Of a stretch of DNA of 64,000 nucleotides, positions 11,735-25,200 are shown piece by piece; within the stretch, counting starts at the first letter, position 1; each line of letters starts with the position of its first letter. Source of the stretch: Polytrichum commune. Taxonomy: Eukaryota > Streptophyta > Polytrichopsida > Polytrichales > Polytrichaceae. The stretch lies in assembly GCA_950295325.1 (NCBI GenBank), contig OX485809.1, positions 16,492,001-16,556,000 on the forward strand, written 5' to 3'. The notes under the pieces are model-generated. The model searched no databases. It had not been told where the DNA came from and saw only the letters and a list, made by a program, of their open reading frames with translations. Made by a program: the position numbers and the translations under genes.

Positions 11735-12031
11735 CACTACACTGAAACTATATATTTTGTGTTCGATACACTAAATATGAACACATACATTGTATGAAAG
11801 TGAGTAACATTAAATGTAAACTTAAACACTAAATATCAACTATGGTAATATGTGGAAGTTACATGTTTGAATTTAGTGTTAGTAAGGATATGATATCCAT
11901 GTTTCACGGGAAGGGAGGTGGCGGCACATTTATGTCTAATACGAATCGTCCAGGAATTGAAAATCAGTGTTGAGCATGGTAGAGTGGTAACAACATTAAA
12001 AATTCTCAAACATTGAACATTCTTTTTAGTG
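11735..12031. mobile_element. CACTA-like miniature element
   Basis: The 297-bp stretch begins CACTACACTGAAACTATAT and ends ...TAGTG. Inside it are several cactaaat/atttagtg motifs typical of CACTA subterminal repeats. Its last 78 bp (from 11954, gaattgaaaatcagtgttga) match 55121-55203, whose outer end reads tttcgtgtagtg, the mirror image of a CACTA terminus. No clear 3-bp target duplication was found, so the outer limits are tentative. Confidence 0.5.
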
Positions 12032-13650
12032 TACCATAGAACCTATGTAACTTATTATATTAAAATGGCATGTGCACACCTTCTAAGGCATGTGTGACAA
12101 CTTGTATGACTCTCCAATGCCTATCAAAGTCAAACATTTAGTTGGTCTTTGAGATCGAACCATTTTACACTAACACAACCTACTACAAGGCGACGTGAAG
12201 AAGATGGTCATATGTAACAACGGGTGACAAAATCTACACAATGTATGTTTGATACCAAGTCATTTGTATGAGCACAATGTTTTTTCAATAATCACTTATG
12301 CAAGACTTGAAGAATGCATTTGATAGGGCCCATATTGGACCCTTTGGCTTCTTTTAAGAATAAATCATAATTTAATGTTTGTGCAACATGGTTGCCACGT
12401 CAATTTCTTTAAATGGTTTGAATCAATGGTGTCATGACATCTGACACTTTCACTTCAACACTGAGAGTAATAATGTTGAAGTAGCCATCACACTACAACA
12501 TTTTATGAAATTGTATGATAAGACTAATGGATGTTCATAGGCCCCATGATAAATTGTTGGAGATTTACAATGTTTGCATAAAATCATTTATTGTCGGATA
12601 AAGAGACGCTATTAAAACAAACCCCTAATAAGTTGAGGACCAATTCAATCCGACAAGACTAATTTGAAATCTTCAATGCAACTTTGAAGTCAAATCATCT
12701 TGAATGAAAATTCCAAGCTATAGAATACTTCACTATGCTTTTACCTTTCCCAACAGATGGACATGCTTGAGCTCTAGCTCACAATGACCTCCATGGAGAG
12801 AGGTAATTATTGCATACAAGTGTATCTCTCATTCATTCAATATAAAAACCTTAAAATACACTGCAACCCTCACACTACTTCTCTTAGTTTATTTCTATCC
12901 TAATTAGTGTCAACCCTGATTTAGTCTAGTCCAAGTCATTTGAAATGAAACAACCACAAACCTACAGGGGGGTCGAGTTCCTATGTTAGATGGGTGAGAA
13001 GTACGTTCACAAATGATAATTCCCTTTGGCTTGGTGTTCGTGGCATCTATGTAAACTCATTCAACGTGGATGAAAGGGTTGTAGTAGAAACAAGCCCCTT
13101 GCAAAGTTGAAGGCCAACCCATTCCGTTTCCAGTCCACTGAAATAATTCAAAATCTTTGATGCCATTATCAAAGTCGAGTAATCTAAAAAAACCTCATGT
13201 TCATACCATAAAATAGTCCCTGAATTTTCACCTTGCAAGCATATGAGTTTATGCAAACACCACAAATCCCTAGCCATTCCCTCTCTCCAACCTCAATCTA
13301 AGATACACACAATTCTAGGTACTATGGTGTGAAGTCAGGATTGCAAATCTCATAAACAAGTGGATCTACTAGCAGTGAAGTGCGTTCTAGTAGTTGAGAG
13401 TCATGCCCCGATCACACCAAACTTTTCGTCCGGTTTCACCCGTGAAATTGCTAGGGATTATGTTCATAATTAGATGTCGGCCCACCACTTTTCACACTAT
13501 TACAGTCGGCATTGCCGACAGATGGTGTCAGAATTGGCCGGTGTGATCAGCCCCTCACCCCAAACCCATGGTTGCATGGTAGCATAACGTGACGACATGG
13601 AAACGTCAATGAAAGGAATTTTCTTGTTTACATGATTTCCCATATATCAA
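12032..13650. other. AT-rich spacer
   Basis: No supported gene. Two weakly similar direct repeats (about 12601-12795 and 13069-13270) and a short element-like stretch bounded by gatcacacc (13410) and ggtgtgatc (13540) were seen, but neither is strong enough for a call. Confidence 0.5.
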
Positions 13651-14092
13651 AATTCTAGTGTTTCCAAGTCCAACCAGTTACAGGTTGTGATCTTTGAGGT
13701 TCTCTTCATTAATTTGAGGTATATTCCATAGATCCTTCTAAAATTATCAATACTTTTCCTAAAGTCTACAACTTCAACCGGTTATTTCTCAAGCTCAACC
13801 AGTTCATCTGTAAGTAGTGGTCAGTTCTCTGATAACATTGATTCCAAAAAATATTGTGTGATAACTGGGTTCCACAATTATGTGTAGACTTGAGGAACTC
13901 ACATGTAATGAAAGGGGAGAACTGATTGCTAGTTACAGATGAACTGGTTCAGTTTGAGAAATAACCAGTTGAAGTTCAAGAAAATTACCGACCATTGTAG
14001 AGGAATCTATGGAATATACTTCAAACTAACAAAGAATGTTTGAAAGATCTCAACATGTAATTGGTTGGATTTTGGGAATATTGGAATCTCGA
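13651..14092. mobile_element. Foldback MITE with ~175-bp inverted arms
   Basis: The left arm (about 13651-13832) and the right arm (about 13916-14092) are reverse complements along nearly their full length, with scattered mismatches. Matching blocks include gtatattccatagat, ccggttatttctca against the complement of tgagaaataaccagtt, and gaaccagttcatctgtaa (complement) at the inner ends. About 85 bp of unrelated sequence separates the arms. Such long-armed non-coding elements usually derive from DNA transposons; the superfamily was not determined. Confidence 0.65.
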
Positions 14093-17000
14093 CTGATTAA
14101 CTTATGCCCAATAATCTCCCTGGACACTGCTCACATGGTTTGATTTGGAAATCTTTTAACCCCTAACTTCCCACGTCCAATTTCCCTCAAATTTGTGACT
14201 TGCAATTCAACGACCATAGCTGAAGATCTAAATTTTTTTGGGGGACAAATCCAACTGCATAGATGTTTGGAGGTTAGAGGTGACTACACGCAATCCAATT
14301 TCTAAATGTTGAAGCTCTACTATGTAGGAGATTATAATAGAAATGTTAATGGTGGTCTTGATGGGGTAACATTTTAGAATTAAATTGGGGTTGGTTTCTG
14401 TATCGAACCTCCACTCAAATCATCTCCAAATGACAAAATGCTACCTTCTTTCCAAAGAGGGGCAAATACAACTACTCAAATCGTCTCACAATCTTGAAAC
14501 TATTATTTTGCGATCTTTTGGGGAGCTTTTGCAATTTGAGGCAACGGTTTCACAATTGCGCACCTTCCACATGGATTTACACCCACCAACACATGTCCAA
14601 CTGAAATTTCCAATGGCAGATGTTTAGGATATGTTGAGTGTCATGGAGGATTATAGATCAATTGGGAATCATTTGCACATAGGGATGACATGTTTAGGAT
14701 ATGTTGCCCCTAAATTGCAAAGGTGACAAATGTCAAATTGGTATTTGTGGAGTGGTTCTACTATAAACCAATTGAGAGCACACTCCATATTTGAATTAAT
14801 CCAAATATGGCTAACTTTATTGATTCAAAATTATCCACGTGGAGGGACATAGTAGACTTGAACATGAACAAGAAGTGTAGTCAAAACAATCTAGAAACCA
14901 TCTGAATTGGTGTCAAAGCAAAATGTTGATGACCAGATAATGGTCGCATAGGACATGAGGGGTTAAAGGTGATTTGACACCACCAAACAAAACATATCAT
15001 TATTTAGCAAAGAGAGTACTATGGACTCTCTTTGTGTTATTGAATACATGTATGTACGGAACAAGGTGTAGAATAACAAGAGTTGGAGTGGGAGCAATTT
15101 CCATGAATGTTGAGGTTGCTTTGTTGGTGAGGGATGACACCCAGTGATGAAGTTCACCTTTGTAGAGAAACAATAATAGCAGAACTATTGATTGGGGCCC
15201 CTATATCTAGAACTTGGACTACATCAATGATGGCCAAGATTGTATGCGGTAGACATGTGGGATGTCAAGCAAAGATTGTGTTAGATATATGCTTATCATG
15301 TAAGCGTCAAATTCTACAAGAAATTGTCACACAATAATTGGTCATAATCACAACCCAAGAGACTCAAATCCGGATTGAGCTCCCCATTGTAAACAAACCC
15401 AATAAAAAGTGTGTTTCCTTGTGCATTGGCCGGGGGTGCCAACATGCAATTACGGTGACCTGGAAAATCTGGATTGGCTTTTGGGGGGGGGGGGCTTTAG
15501 TCATGGGGAATTACATGGTCGTTTTGGGGACATGGACATGCCATGCCAACAATGGAGGCGGCAATTGTCGTTTGTGGAATAGAAGGTGGTAATTACAAGG
15601 TGGCAAGAATGGTAAGTGATGTGGGCCACCGTTAGGCTGCATGGAATGGAAGTCAGTGAACAACACATGCAAGGGCACAAACTAAAAATCATATACTAAG
15701 TAATGCGGCATAGCTGGACCTTTGGGCGGGCCAAGCTTGCCCAACCTTTGCATCCAGTTCGGGGGAGGTTGCCTTAAGGGAGGGTAGCTCAATTGGCTCA
15801 AATAGCTCCTTTTTTTTTGGACTTGTATTCAGTAATTTTATATTTTCGTTGTTGTTTGTTGTGAAACTGATGTGTCTTTTTGTATGCAAGCTTTACTTGG
15901 GTTGCCTTGTAACTAACTGCTATTCTAATAGAAATTCCAATGTACCTATACTCTTTGGTTTGATTCGGGAATTACTACACGTGATCTGGAAGGCCCACAT
16001 TATGGAGGCACAAGTCGGAATAATGCTATGTATGTATGGAACAATATGGTCTAATTGGAGTGATTGAACCACAAAGATGGTTGCAAGGTTAATCCACAAG
16101 CGCATGTGTTGCATTCTTTGAGACTCTTCATGCACAAAAGCATATATTTGAGGTACAAATGCTCATTTTCAATTTATTGCGTCAAGAACAAACCTAATAA
16201 ATAAAATGAACTCATTCATCAACCTTTGGATGTTTTTTGTATGGGTTGTATGCATTTGTGTTCTTTGTATACAAATAGGGTCTGGCACACATACATACAT
16301 TCATTGTTCTCAATGTGTTTGTTTAAGGGACTTCACTAAGCCATTCCCCATACGAACATGGCCACAATTGCACAATCTTTGCCAATTGCAACTGGGTCTC
16401 AATAATAAATTGCCATATGTTCTATTTCCATCTACTAAGAGGAAACATAGGGAAGGGATCTTAGTTAGTCACATATGGCTGACATTGACATACATGAACA
16501 TGCTTCTGCATTAGGTAAAAGCACAACAATGTGATGTCATCCAAGGACAATAATATAACTATGGAATGGGAGCGAGACTTCGGTACGTCATGTAATAGCA
16601 ATGTGACATGTCTAGCTAGCCATTATACACACAAATGAGCATATGCAAGATTCAAGCAACTGTCCATACCATACAGTATGGTTTTGCCTAGATTGATGCT
16701 CCGGACATGCAATATTGTGCTAAAGAAAGTCCCATGGTTGGATATTAAACAATTACGTTATCCTAAACAATTAAAGAGATTATGTTACACTTGTGCCCAC
16801 GTTTACCTTCTTCTAAGTTATTCCAAATACAATTGCCAATGTCCGAATTGCACGTATTGGGTTTTGCAAGCTTTTGATTGAATGCATTCTTTATTGGTAT
16901 ACCTCAATGTAGGTGAAGATTCAATTTCAAATACACGGCAATTGTCCCTTTCATGCATAACTTAAGTGCGTGACGTACCCATAGCACCATATATGTTTGG

Positions 17001-17396
17001 TTACTGCTTTGGAGATACCCATTATGGTGGGTTTATGACTTATAGATTAAGTTAGTTCTAGGCTTAGTTGAGCCTCTCCTTCAACCACTGCCACAATGAG
17101 ACCAATTGTTTATTTTTGGGTTTGTCAAAGTTAGGCACCACACTTTTTGTAGTGTAGTGAGAGTGCAAGCAATAATAAAGGACATGGACACAATTTTTTG
17201 AAACATAGTATTTTTTTCCGTTGTGACATGCTAATCTTATTTAAAGCAAAAATTGAGATCAAAATTTAAACTAAAAAAGTCCAAAATGGTGATAATTAAT
17301 GAGATATTTTCATATCAAAACCCTTTTTAGATATCCAAATAAATATCTAAATAGCACTGCAAGCACCATATACATACACACACACACACACACACA
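14093..17396. other. AT-rich spacer with a G12 run and a CA microsatellite
   Basis: No supported gene. A run of twelve G lies at 15483-15494 and a (CA)n run at about 17374-17398. Several short open frames occur but look random. Confidence 0.5.
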
Positions 17397-18040
17397 CAAT
17401 AATATCCCACTTAAGTATGCACTTTGAACTGGAGCCATTGGTGTGCACTTAGTTGGTAGGTGCGTATTTTACTCATATCGTTTTCTAGACCCTCTAATTC
17501 GATGAATTGCAATGGGAACCGGATGAAACCTGAGGCAACCCACTTGATTGAAGCCCAATGATGTGAAATCATTGCAAAGTGGAGAAGCCGAACGTGCCGA
17601 GCAAGCGGGTGCTGGGGCGGGAATAAGGAATTAGTGAAAGCGCCATCCGGAAAGTCTAGGACGATTGGGAGAACATATATATTGCAATGAAATCCAACCT
17701 GTTAAGGCATTTGCTAAATCTGAAAGTGTTACCGACTTTAAAGGCTTTGAAGCTCTACACAACATTGTCCTCGACATCAACGATCAATTGCTTTGCTCCA
17801 ATGTTCAAACGGAAGTTGGACAAGTGTATGATGAATTGTGACGATCGTTTGCGATGTTTCAGCGAAATGTTAACAAACTGACATTGAGTCAAAGGGTTAA
17901 AAATTGATGCATTCACGACAAATGACTCTGCATGACATGTTCAGACAATCAAACATGAACCCTGGTTTCTGTCAAAAAAAATTGCGCACTTAATTACGAT
18001 GCGTACTTAAACAAGTGCATACTTAAGCGGGAGATTATTG
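17397..18040. mobile_element. Non-autonomous DNA element with 28-bp terminal inverted repeats
   Basis: The left terminus 17397-17424 (caataatatcccacttaagt...) and the complement of the right terminus 18013-18040 match at 26 of 28 positions. The element is 644 bp long. A (CA)n run abuts the left end and hides any target duplication. The inside holds a 64-codon open frame at 17687-17881 with no recognised similarity. The superfamily is not assigned. Confidence 0.6.
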
Positions 18041-20212
18041 TGTATCGAACCTTTATGAATAGCTTTGTCCAAAGAAGTTTTATCTTTTATAGGGAGAAAC
18101 AATATTTTTTTAATATACTTTGAAATTATTGATAATCCTTTCATGTGTTTAAGGGTTAACTAGCCGTATAGATAGTACACATAGTTAGTCTCCACCCCAC
18201 AAATAAATGTATTGTACCCTCGTTTTGATATTCAATAAAGATGTTGAGGGTGGTAAATTATCTAATGGGTTGTATGATTGTAATTGGTGTTGCTTAACCA
18301 TGTGGACTTGGGCAATACATATTCACATGTTTGAGCTTCCCAAATAACGTTGTAGTTCATTTTCATGTGTAATTATGCCACAATTAGATATGATTGTTTT
18401 GCATGGTGGCATAAACTCTCCACAAATCTTATTTTGTAGTACTAGTGCAATAAATATATACTAGTAATGCCTCCAAAGTGCCAAATGATGAATAATACAT
18501 TGTTTTTAATGGAATTCAGTATCACTTACTATTTGGATCGAGTATTCTTTTATTTCAATTTTTTTTTACTTGAACATCTCAATCAATTTTAGACATGATA
18601 CATTCTAGAACATGAAAGACTTTACTTTGTGGAAACTCATATTATAAGGATGATTTTACAATATTGTGTTACTATGAGTAATGTATGTCACTAGATATGA
18701 AGGGTCCCAACTTGAGATCTTTGTGATTTGGAAGGGGTTTGTAGTGACATGGGAGATTTGAAACAAAGTAACTTGTATTTTGGTCATTCTAAACTTTGGA
18801 CGAGTTTGGAAATAATCAAGTAGTTTTAAACATGTAAACACTTGTGCCTTCAAGTCTTGTTGTTTGAACTTGCGATGTCGCCATTGTGTAGGTTATTGTC
18901 TATCAAAACACTATGAACATGATGTGCATACTAGACATTTGACATTATTACGAAGGTATTAAAGCATATTTGCAACAACAATTAAGTCCATAATTGGCCA
19001 AATATTGTGTAGTTATCTAAATATTAGATATGTATAATGATATGTGCAATCAAGTTACCCCACATTGATTTATCAACGCTCCACACTATTTGAATTTTAT
19101 TACTATGATAGTAAATACACAATCTGGTTATATATTGTGGTTTTTATATGGAGAATAAATATACAATTATGAGTTTTTCATGTTTTATTTTAAGCCAAGG
19201 TATTTTGCATGGGTAAAGAGGCAAACTGTCTATGAAAACAACCTACTTGCACATACTAGTGTAGTGGTATTAGGTTTTTTAAAACCTAAGTCCAAGATAA
19301 GATTTTAGCTTGAAGTATCAATGTGGGTCTGAAGTTAGCTTAGTTATTACTACTAGTGGACAAAATAAATATTTATGATCATAATTATGACAACAACCAC
19401 ATAAAACATATTTATTTCAATAACACTTCATTTTTTCTAGGAGATCAAACTATAATTTATAAAGATATAATGCTTAGAGAATGACTTACCTTTCTTATTA
19501 GTCCTTCCCTATGGTTGGCTGTAGCAAAGTTGAGTAAGTATAATTCTATGGCACCCTCCCCACCCCAACTAATCACCCAACATTGGACGCAAAATAATTT
19601 ACTTGTGCTAGTCCATTTTCTACTAGTACAAATCTAGACCCACACTCATAACATCAAAATTCCGATATAATGATATGCCTTCAATATTGATTTTTCATTT
19701 GGCTTGTATTATCAATTCATGAAAATAAATGTACCATGTTAATTAGAGTGATCATGACTTCCCATATAGCACCAAGTGTTATATGACATCCTCTCTAGTA
19801 GAGTGACCCTCTTGTTGTCAATGTTTGAAAGTCAAAGAATACAAGTTAACAATCTCCCCCCAATATCAACTACATATATGTAATCGAGTGTCAATCGGAT
19901 TACTTATCGTACATTGTGTGATTAAAGAGGTCATTGAAAAATCCCTGCCCATTTCTTCTATAATTGAAGGATTGCAATGTGGGTAAATGCTAATATTTAT
20001 TAGGTGGTCACAAACCCAAAAACAAATCTATATAAAACAACGGTGTTCACCAAACATTTGTCAACAATTGTGTGTAGTAATATGTTAAGCAATCCAAGTT
20101 TCTTTAAACATAATAATGTACATGTGCCTAATTCGGTTACTTTCCTTAATCATACATCCACATTTGAGTGGCGTGTGGTTTAGCATGATCCAAGAACGGA
20201 CACTTTGGACTA
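18041..20212. other. AT-rich gene-free spacer
   Basis: Very AT-rich with many short palindromes. No coding frame with family resemblance and no RNA gene was seen on either strand. Confidence 0.5.
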
Positions 20213-20405
20213 AATAATCAACATGATTGAGGAGAACGTATTTGACAATTTAATGACCATGAGAATGATTAAGAAATTCACATGATCTCTAAAAAGTATG
20301 AGAAAAGTGGTCAATAAGGCATCAAATTGAATTTGCTAATCATCTTGTAGTAATTGGGTGTATCATATCCTAGGAGAGGTGGCCTAAGCAAGAAAAGTAA
20401 CCATT
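20213..20405. repeat. Dispersed repeat family member (copy B)
   Basis: It begins aataatcaacatgat, as does copy C at 41748, and continues through gaatttgctaatcatctt and gtatcatatcctaggag (copy C: gtttcatatcctctgg). It is related to copy A at 8790. Confidence 0.55.
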
Positions 20406-20649
20406 TAAGACCCATCTACCTTAACCCCTATCTTCCCAAGCAACCAATGTTTATGATTGATGGATGATTTCTTCCCCGCATTAACCCCACCTAACTCACT
20501 AATGCACAGTCAAAATAACTATAAACATGAAGCCCACATGAATACACTTGGATAACTATAAACATCAAGCCCACGCATACACACATGAGCCGTGCAATTT
20601 GTAGATGATTGGAGTGTGTACAATATGTCAAAGTGGGAAAGTGGTCATC

Positions 20650-20650
<1 letters not shown>

Positions 20651-20685
<35 letters not shown>
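20651..20685. repeat. Poly-T tract of 35 bases
   Basis: An uninterrupted T35 run. It could be the tail of a reverse-strand retroposed sequence or a slippage tract; nothing next to it identifies a source. Confidence 0.8.
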
Positions 20686-20686
<1 letters not shown>

Positions 20687-21299
20687 TGTTGAGAGCTTAT
20701 GGGAGGGTATCGACTCCAATCATCAACAGTTGCCACTTCGATGCAACTTTGCATGAACGTCAAAGATGTTTTATTTTGGTAAAAGAGTCATGTTTTGTGA
20801 CGTCCATGTAGAAACGGTCTTTGTGCTCGCATTGATCATTCAATTTAACATTTGGACACTCTCGAAATCTTTAAGGGATTCTTTGCATGTACATGGCTCG
20901 AAAACATGGGACAATGTAAATACATGCAAATGCAAGGTGGCTAGCCCATCATGATTTGCATATTTTGGAATGAGAATGTGTGGAGTTGCTCATCTATTGA
21001 GTTGTTTTCATCCTTCCGCTGATTTTCCATGTAAATGTGATTGATCAAGGGTCTTTTTCAGGAGATGAAACATGACAATTTCTCGTGCACCACTTCCTTC
21101 AATTGTTGTTGTAATCTAACATCCCAACGGTTATTCGTACTTTTTTTTTTCCCTTGCTATAAGCATATCTCCCATGTTTCAAAATCCTACGAACATATCC
21201 CATTTTAACCTTAAAGCTTGTCCATGAAAATTCGACAACTGACATTGAGTGAAATGAACTCAAAACAAGCCGTTCATGGGCTTTGGAATTAAGGGTTAA

Positions 21300-22217
21300 A
21301 TCCATCTTGCTTCACAGGGGCCAAAATATGCCTTGCACGTGAATATTCGAAGATGACAGGGCACAAAGGACCCTGGGAAATCCACATAGGATGTACGATA
21401 GTTTCAGTGTTTGCTTACGTGGACAGTCGGTAGTCGCCACGTAGGCAGAATGCGGATGAGACTCTAGAGCACTTCAAACCAACGCTGTTCCCTCTGACAG
21501 GACATCACTAATAAGGGATGCTCAATTGGGACCTCGCATGAGCCTTGAGACCTCAATATTGAACTTGCTATATCGAGGACGCTTCGCGAGAGGAGACCTG
21601 GTGTACCGGAAGACCAACTGAAGACCTCGATTGCGAAACCTTGGGACCTCAATGTTGGACTCGCTCTGTCGCGGACGTTTCTTTGTGTGCATGCGATTTC
21701 AACGCGGGCGGAAGGATCTACGACACAGGCAAGGCGCCCAGGATTTCGTGCGTAGTTTTCTTCAACGAATGGCATTCGAAATTTTCCTTGTAAATTTTCG
21801 ACAACAGCTTGAGTCCTGCGCTTTTGGTAAGCCAAGAATCGCCGTGCACCATTTCAGGTCCAGATAGGGTTTTAATTTCCCCTGTCGTTTGGTTTCAAGA
21901 AGATTGAAGAATTTGTTTAGTATAGTTGAGCATCGGGAGGAATGAATGGCATTGTCATTCCTTATTGTGGTTTTTTGTATACCACGGAGCATTCCTGTGT
22001 GTCATGTGCACTATTTGAGGATTTGCATCATGTAAGGTATTATAGGGTTTCGGATTCCACCTGTGTTGTGAGTGCCACACGTATTTTGGTAGCAGGTTTG
22101 ATAACTGGAATGGATTGGGGTTTATTGCAGGAGGAATTGGAGCTATGGAGATTGGTGCAGGATTGACCAAGTGAGGTTGGACACCAATTCCAGCAAGAGG
22201 GGAGGGCAGGGGGAACA
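21300..22217 (+). promoter_or_regulatory. Upstream region of the ABCA transporter gene
   Basis: This gene-free stretch ends at the transporter start codon. It holds ACGT-core motifs (gcacgtga near 21338, ttacgtgga near 21416, gccacgtagg near 21436) and a duplicated block of about 43 bp (21543-21585 and 21639-21681, each starting ccttgRgacctcaat). A purine-rich leader (gcaagaggggagggcagggg) lies directly before the start codon. The transcription start was not determined. Confidence 0.45.
21543..21681. repeat. Duplicated 43-bp block in the ABCA upstream region
   Basis: 21543-21585 and 21639-21681 differ at only about seven positions. Shared wording includes gacctcaat, gttgRact and cggacg or aggacg. 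It may be a small promoter duplication. Confidence 0.6.
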
Positions 22218-25200
22218 ATGGGTGCGCCATGGCACGTGCAATTGCTGGCGACGGTGCGTCGCAATTTAGTTATCAAGAGGCGGGATGCTTCTCAGACACT
22301 TCAGGAGATTCTGCTTCCGGTTCGTTTATAGTGCCCTCATATGTTGCATGATCAGTATTTTATTTTTGCAATTGGAATACATCGGGGTTGCGTAATCGGA
22401 ATGAATCCGGTCGTTTGGTTTTTGGGAAGAACAAGTGACAATCATCATTATCAGTTCTGATATAGCTGTATTTCAAGTTTCTACCAACATTCAACATTTG
22501 ATTGAACGCATCTCGTATGTTCTTTTTGAATACGATTCAGTCAACTTAGTCCGTGCAGAACCCTACATGGTGGGAATTTTGAAATGACAAAGAAGCGACT
22601 GGAAGTTTCTCAGTTTGAGCTATTGGGAAATAGAGCTGGTCAGGATAGAGCATGGGTTTAACGTTTTTATTCAAGATTGCTCTGTAAATTATTGATGGTT
22701 TGGAGTATATCAACTCACTAAGTTCCACTAATCCTTGCAACTCAACTTGTCATACAATTATGCTCGAGAGAGCTTAATTTGAGACACAAAACATTTATAT
22801 TTCGTTCCGGAGAGACTAATTTAAATTTCATGAAATCCGTGTTTCATATTTTGCAGGTTTATATCATCTTCCTACTGGTGCTTGTCAAGCTTGGCCAACC
22901 GTAAGCTGACATACTTAATGTTTGATGCTATTAAGGTTATAGGTTTGAGCAATTTCTTGTGGCTGCTGGAAGGCATAGATGGAATATGTCCATGCATTTG
23001 TGATATTGGAAAGAAGTCAAGGCTCACTTGTTTTTTTGGCATGGCTGAAAGCAACAAAGTAATTCTTGAACATTTGAAGCGAGACTAGGTTATTGTCTGA
23101 TATGCAAGTGCAGGGATTGCCTCAGTTAATAAAAAAACCTCGTCACAAGGTTAGATGACTTGGGCACCCGCTGTTGCACAGGGATAGGCAAGTTGCAAGT
23201 GTCTGCTTCTGGTTTATCATGAAATCATCTAACTAGGAAACACTCTGTTCTTCTTTTGTTGATGATGACTCAGACATAGGTATCTACCAGGCACTTCTTG
23301 GATGAATAAAGTGGATGCTAATTGCAAGCCAGTGGAGCAACCATTTGATAATGTGTGTTGGGCAGCTGCACACCGAGCACCCAATGAAACTCTGGTTAGT
23401 GCATGTTTGAGTCATCAATCTCCACTCTGATCCCCCTGCCACCGTCAGCTATACATCTCGTTGTAAGAATTATGTGGATGAGAATTTGCTGGTCTATTCA
23501 TGTCAGTTTGCAGTTTCTAAACAGATGAAAGGTTCTGCCTCTTTTTCCACCTAAGCGAGAACATGAATGTTGCTAAGGGGGAGTGTTCATCTAATTTACC
23601 TTGTTGAAATCTTGCAGCTTGCTTATGTTCCCCAAGGAAATAAAGCAGTGGGCAGCTTGATGCTGCAAGTTGCTCAAGAGTTTGGAGACTGGTAAGCCGC
23701 TTTTAAAACTTAACCTGACTAAGATACATTTGCATATATGTGTCATAGGACATTGACACGTAGTTGCACATATGGAATATTGGATGTGGCTGAGGTACAT
23801 AGGTTGTACAAAATCTCTCAAATGCCAGATGGGAGATCTGCATGGGAGATCATGTAATACAGAACTCATCTGGATCTGTGTATGAAAGAACTGAAAGTCT
23901 ACTAGCTGATGAACACAGTAGAAAATTCTTAGAGGCTCTCAAAAGACCTTGTGTCTAGATCTTTACCTGTTGTTTTGATCTGCAGCATAATTCCTTAATC
24001 AGGTTGTTTCAATAATACATCTGGCAGATGCCTCTTTGATTTTTGTGGTTGTTTGAATGCTTATTTCCAAAATATCTATCTATCTATTTATTTTTTCCTT
24101 GGTCCTTTGATATGTAAATAGCTATACAGTACTTGAAGAGAGAAAAATAACATCTGTTTCTAGTGCTGGCTTCACCACTCATTGAAATATGTAAGAGGTT
24201 TTGTAAAACAGCAAATTGAGCTAGAAACGTTGGTGGGTAGGTAGAAGGAAACTAACAAGGTAATCTCCATCATAGCACAAAAGTGGATGGCCATCCTCCA
24301 ACCCTCAACTTGGTAATTCACATACTTCCTTGTAGTACGTTGATTGAAGCCAAGAACATGTCCAGTTGAGATTAGGGCACTGAAAATTAATATGGGAAAT
24401 CTACCCGACCCCTTCTGTTAAGTCCAGTTAAAGATCTGAGAAAATGAACTCTAGATACCATTTTCATGGGACCAGAGAGGGGCTGTTAACTAATTGTATG
24501 ATCAGAGCACTAGTTAGTAAAAAAGAACAATGAATTTTTGTGGTGCATGTCGAAACTCATTGCCTAAGTTTTAGGTGATATGTGTGTTAAATTACTAGCT
24601 CATTTCGAAGCTCTGCAGGTATTCTACCTCAGCACCACAACTTTCACTTAAAGGATTTGACACCGAAAAGGATCTTGTTGTTTTCTACAACACACAACCA
24701 GAGGTAAGCCCTTTTGTTTGGTGTCTCTTTTTGACTGCATTACAAATTTACAATGTAATAGTAATAATGTTCAGATGGAGAAATAGTAGTCTGTTAATGT
24801 TTTTGGTCATGAAATTACTTCTGATGGCAATATTATGTGGAGCTTATATATTATTCAGAACTTAAAATTGTCCCATGAACCTATGGTTGCTAGGAGTGGC
24901 AATTTTTTTCGTACTCTGGATAGCATGTGTTTGTGCATTTGAGGCCTCATGCTTAGTGCTGTGAAGCATCTGATTTTGGTCAAGTCTGTTGAATCAGCGA
25001 TCTCTCTAAGTTTCCCAAGCCTCTACATTATATCTGTATTCAGGTGTTGTATGCTGGTGTTATTTTTGATGGAGCTGATGGTATGGATCACCTCCCTGCA
25101 GACCTGCGGTTTCGAATTCGTATAAATGGTAAATACACTGTTATACCGCCCCTTTGAATGGACTGGGACCACAATGCTTTGGCTGTGGTTCCAGAAGAGC

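Noticed and set aside
12601-13270. Possible direct repeat pair 12601-12795 and 13069-13270
   Set aside because: Only short blocks such as ccccttgcaaagttga versus cccctaataagttga agree; similarity may be chance in AT-rich DNA.
13410-13548. Short element bounded by gatcacacc and ggtgtgatc
   Set aside because: The inverted match is only 9 bp and no target duplication was found.
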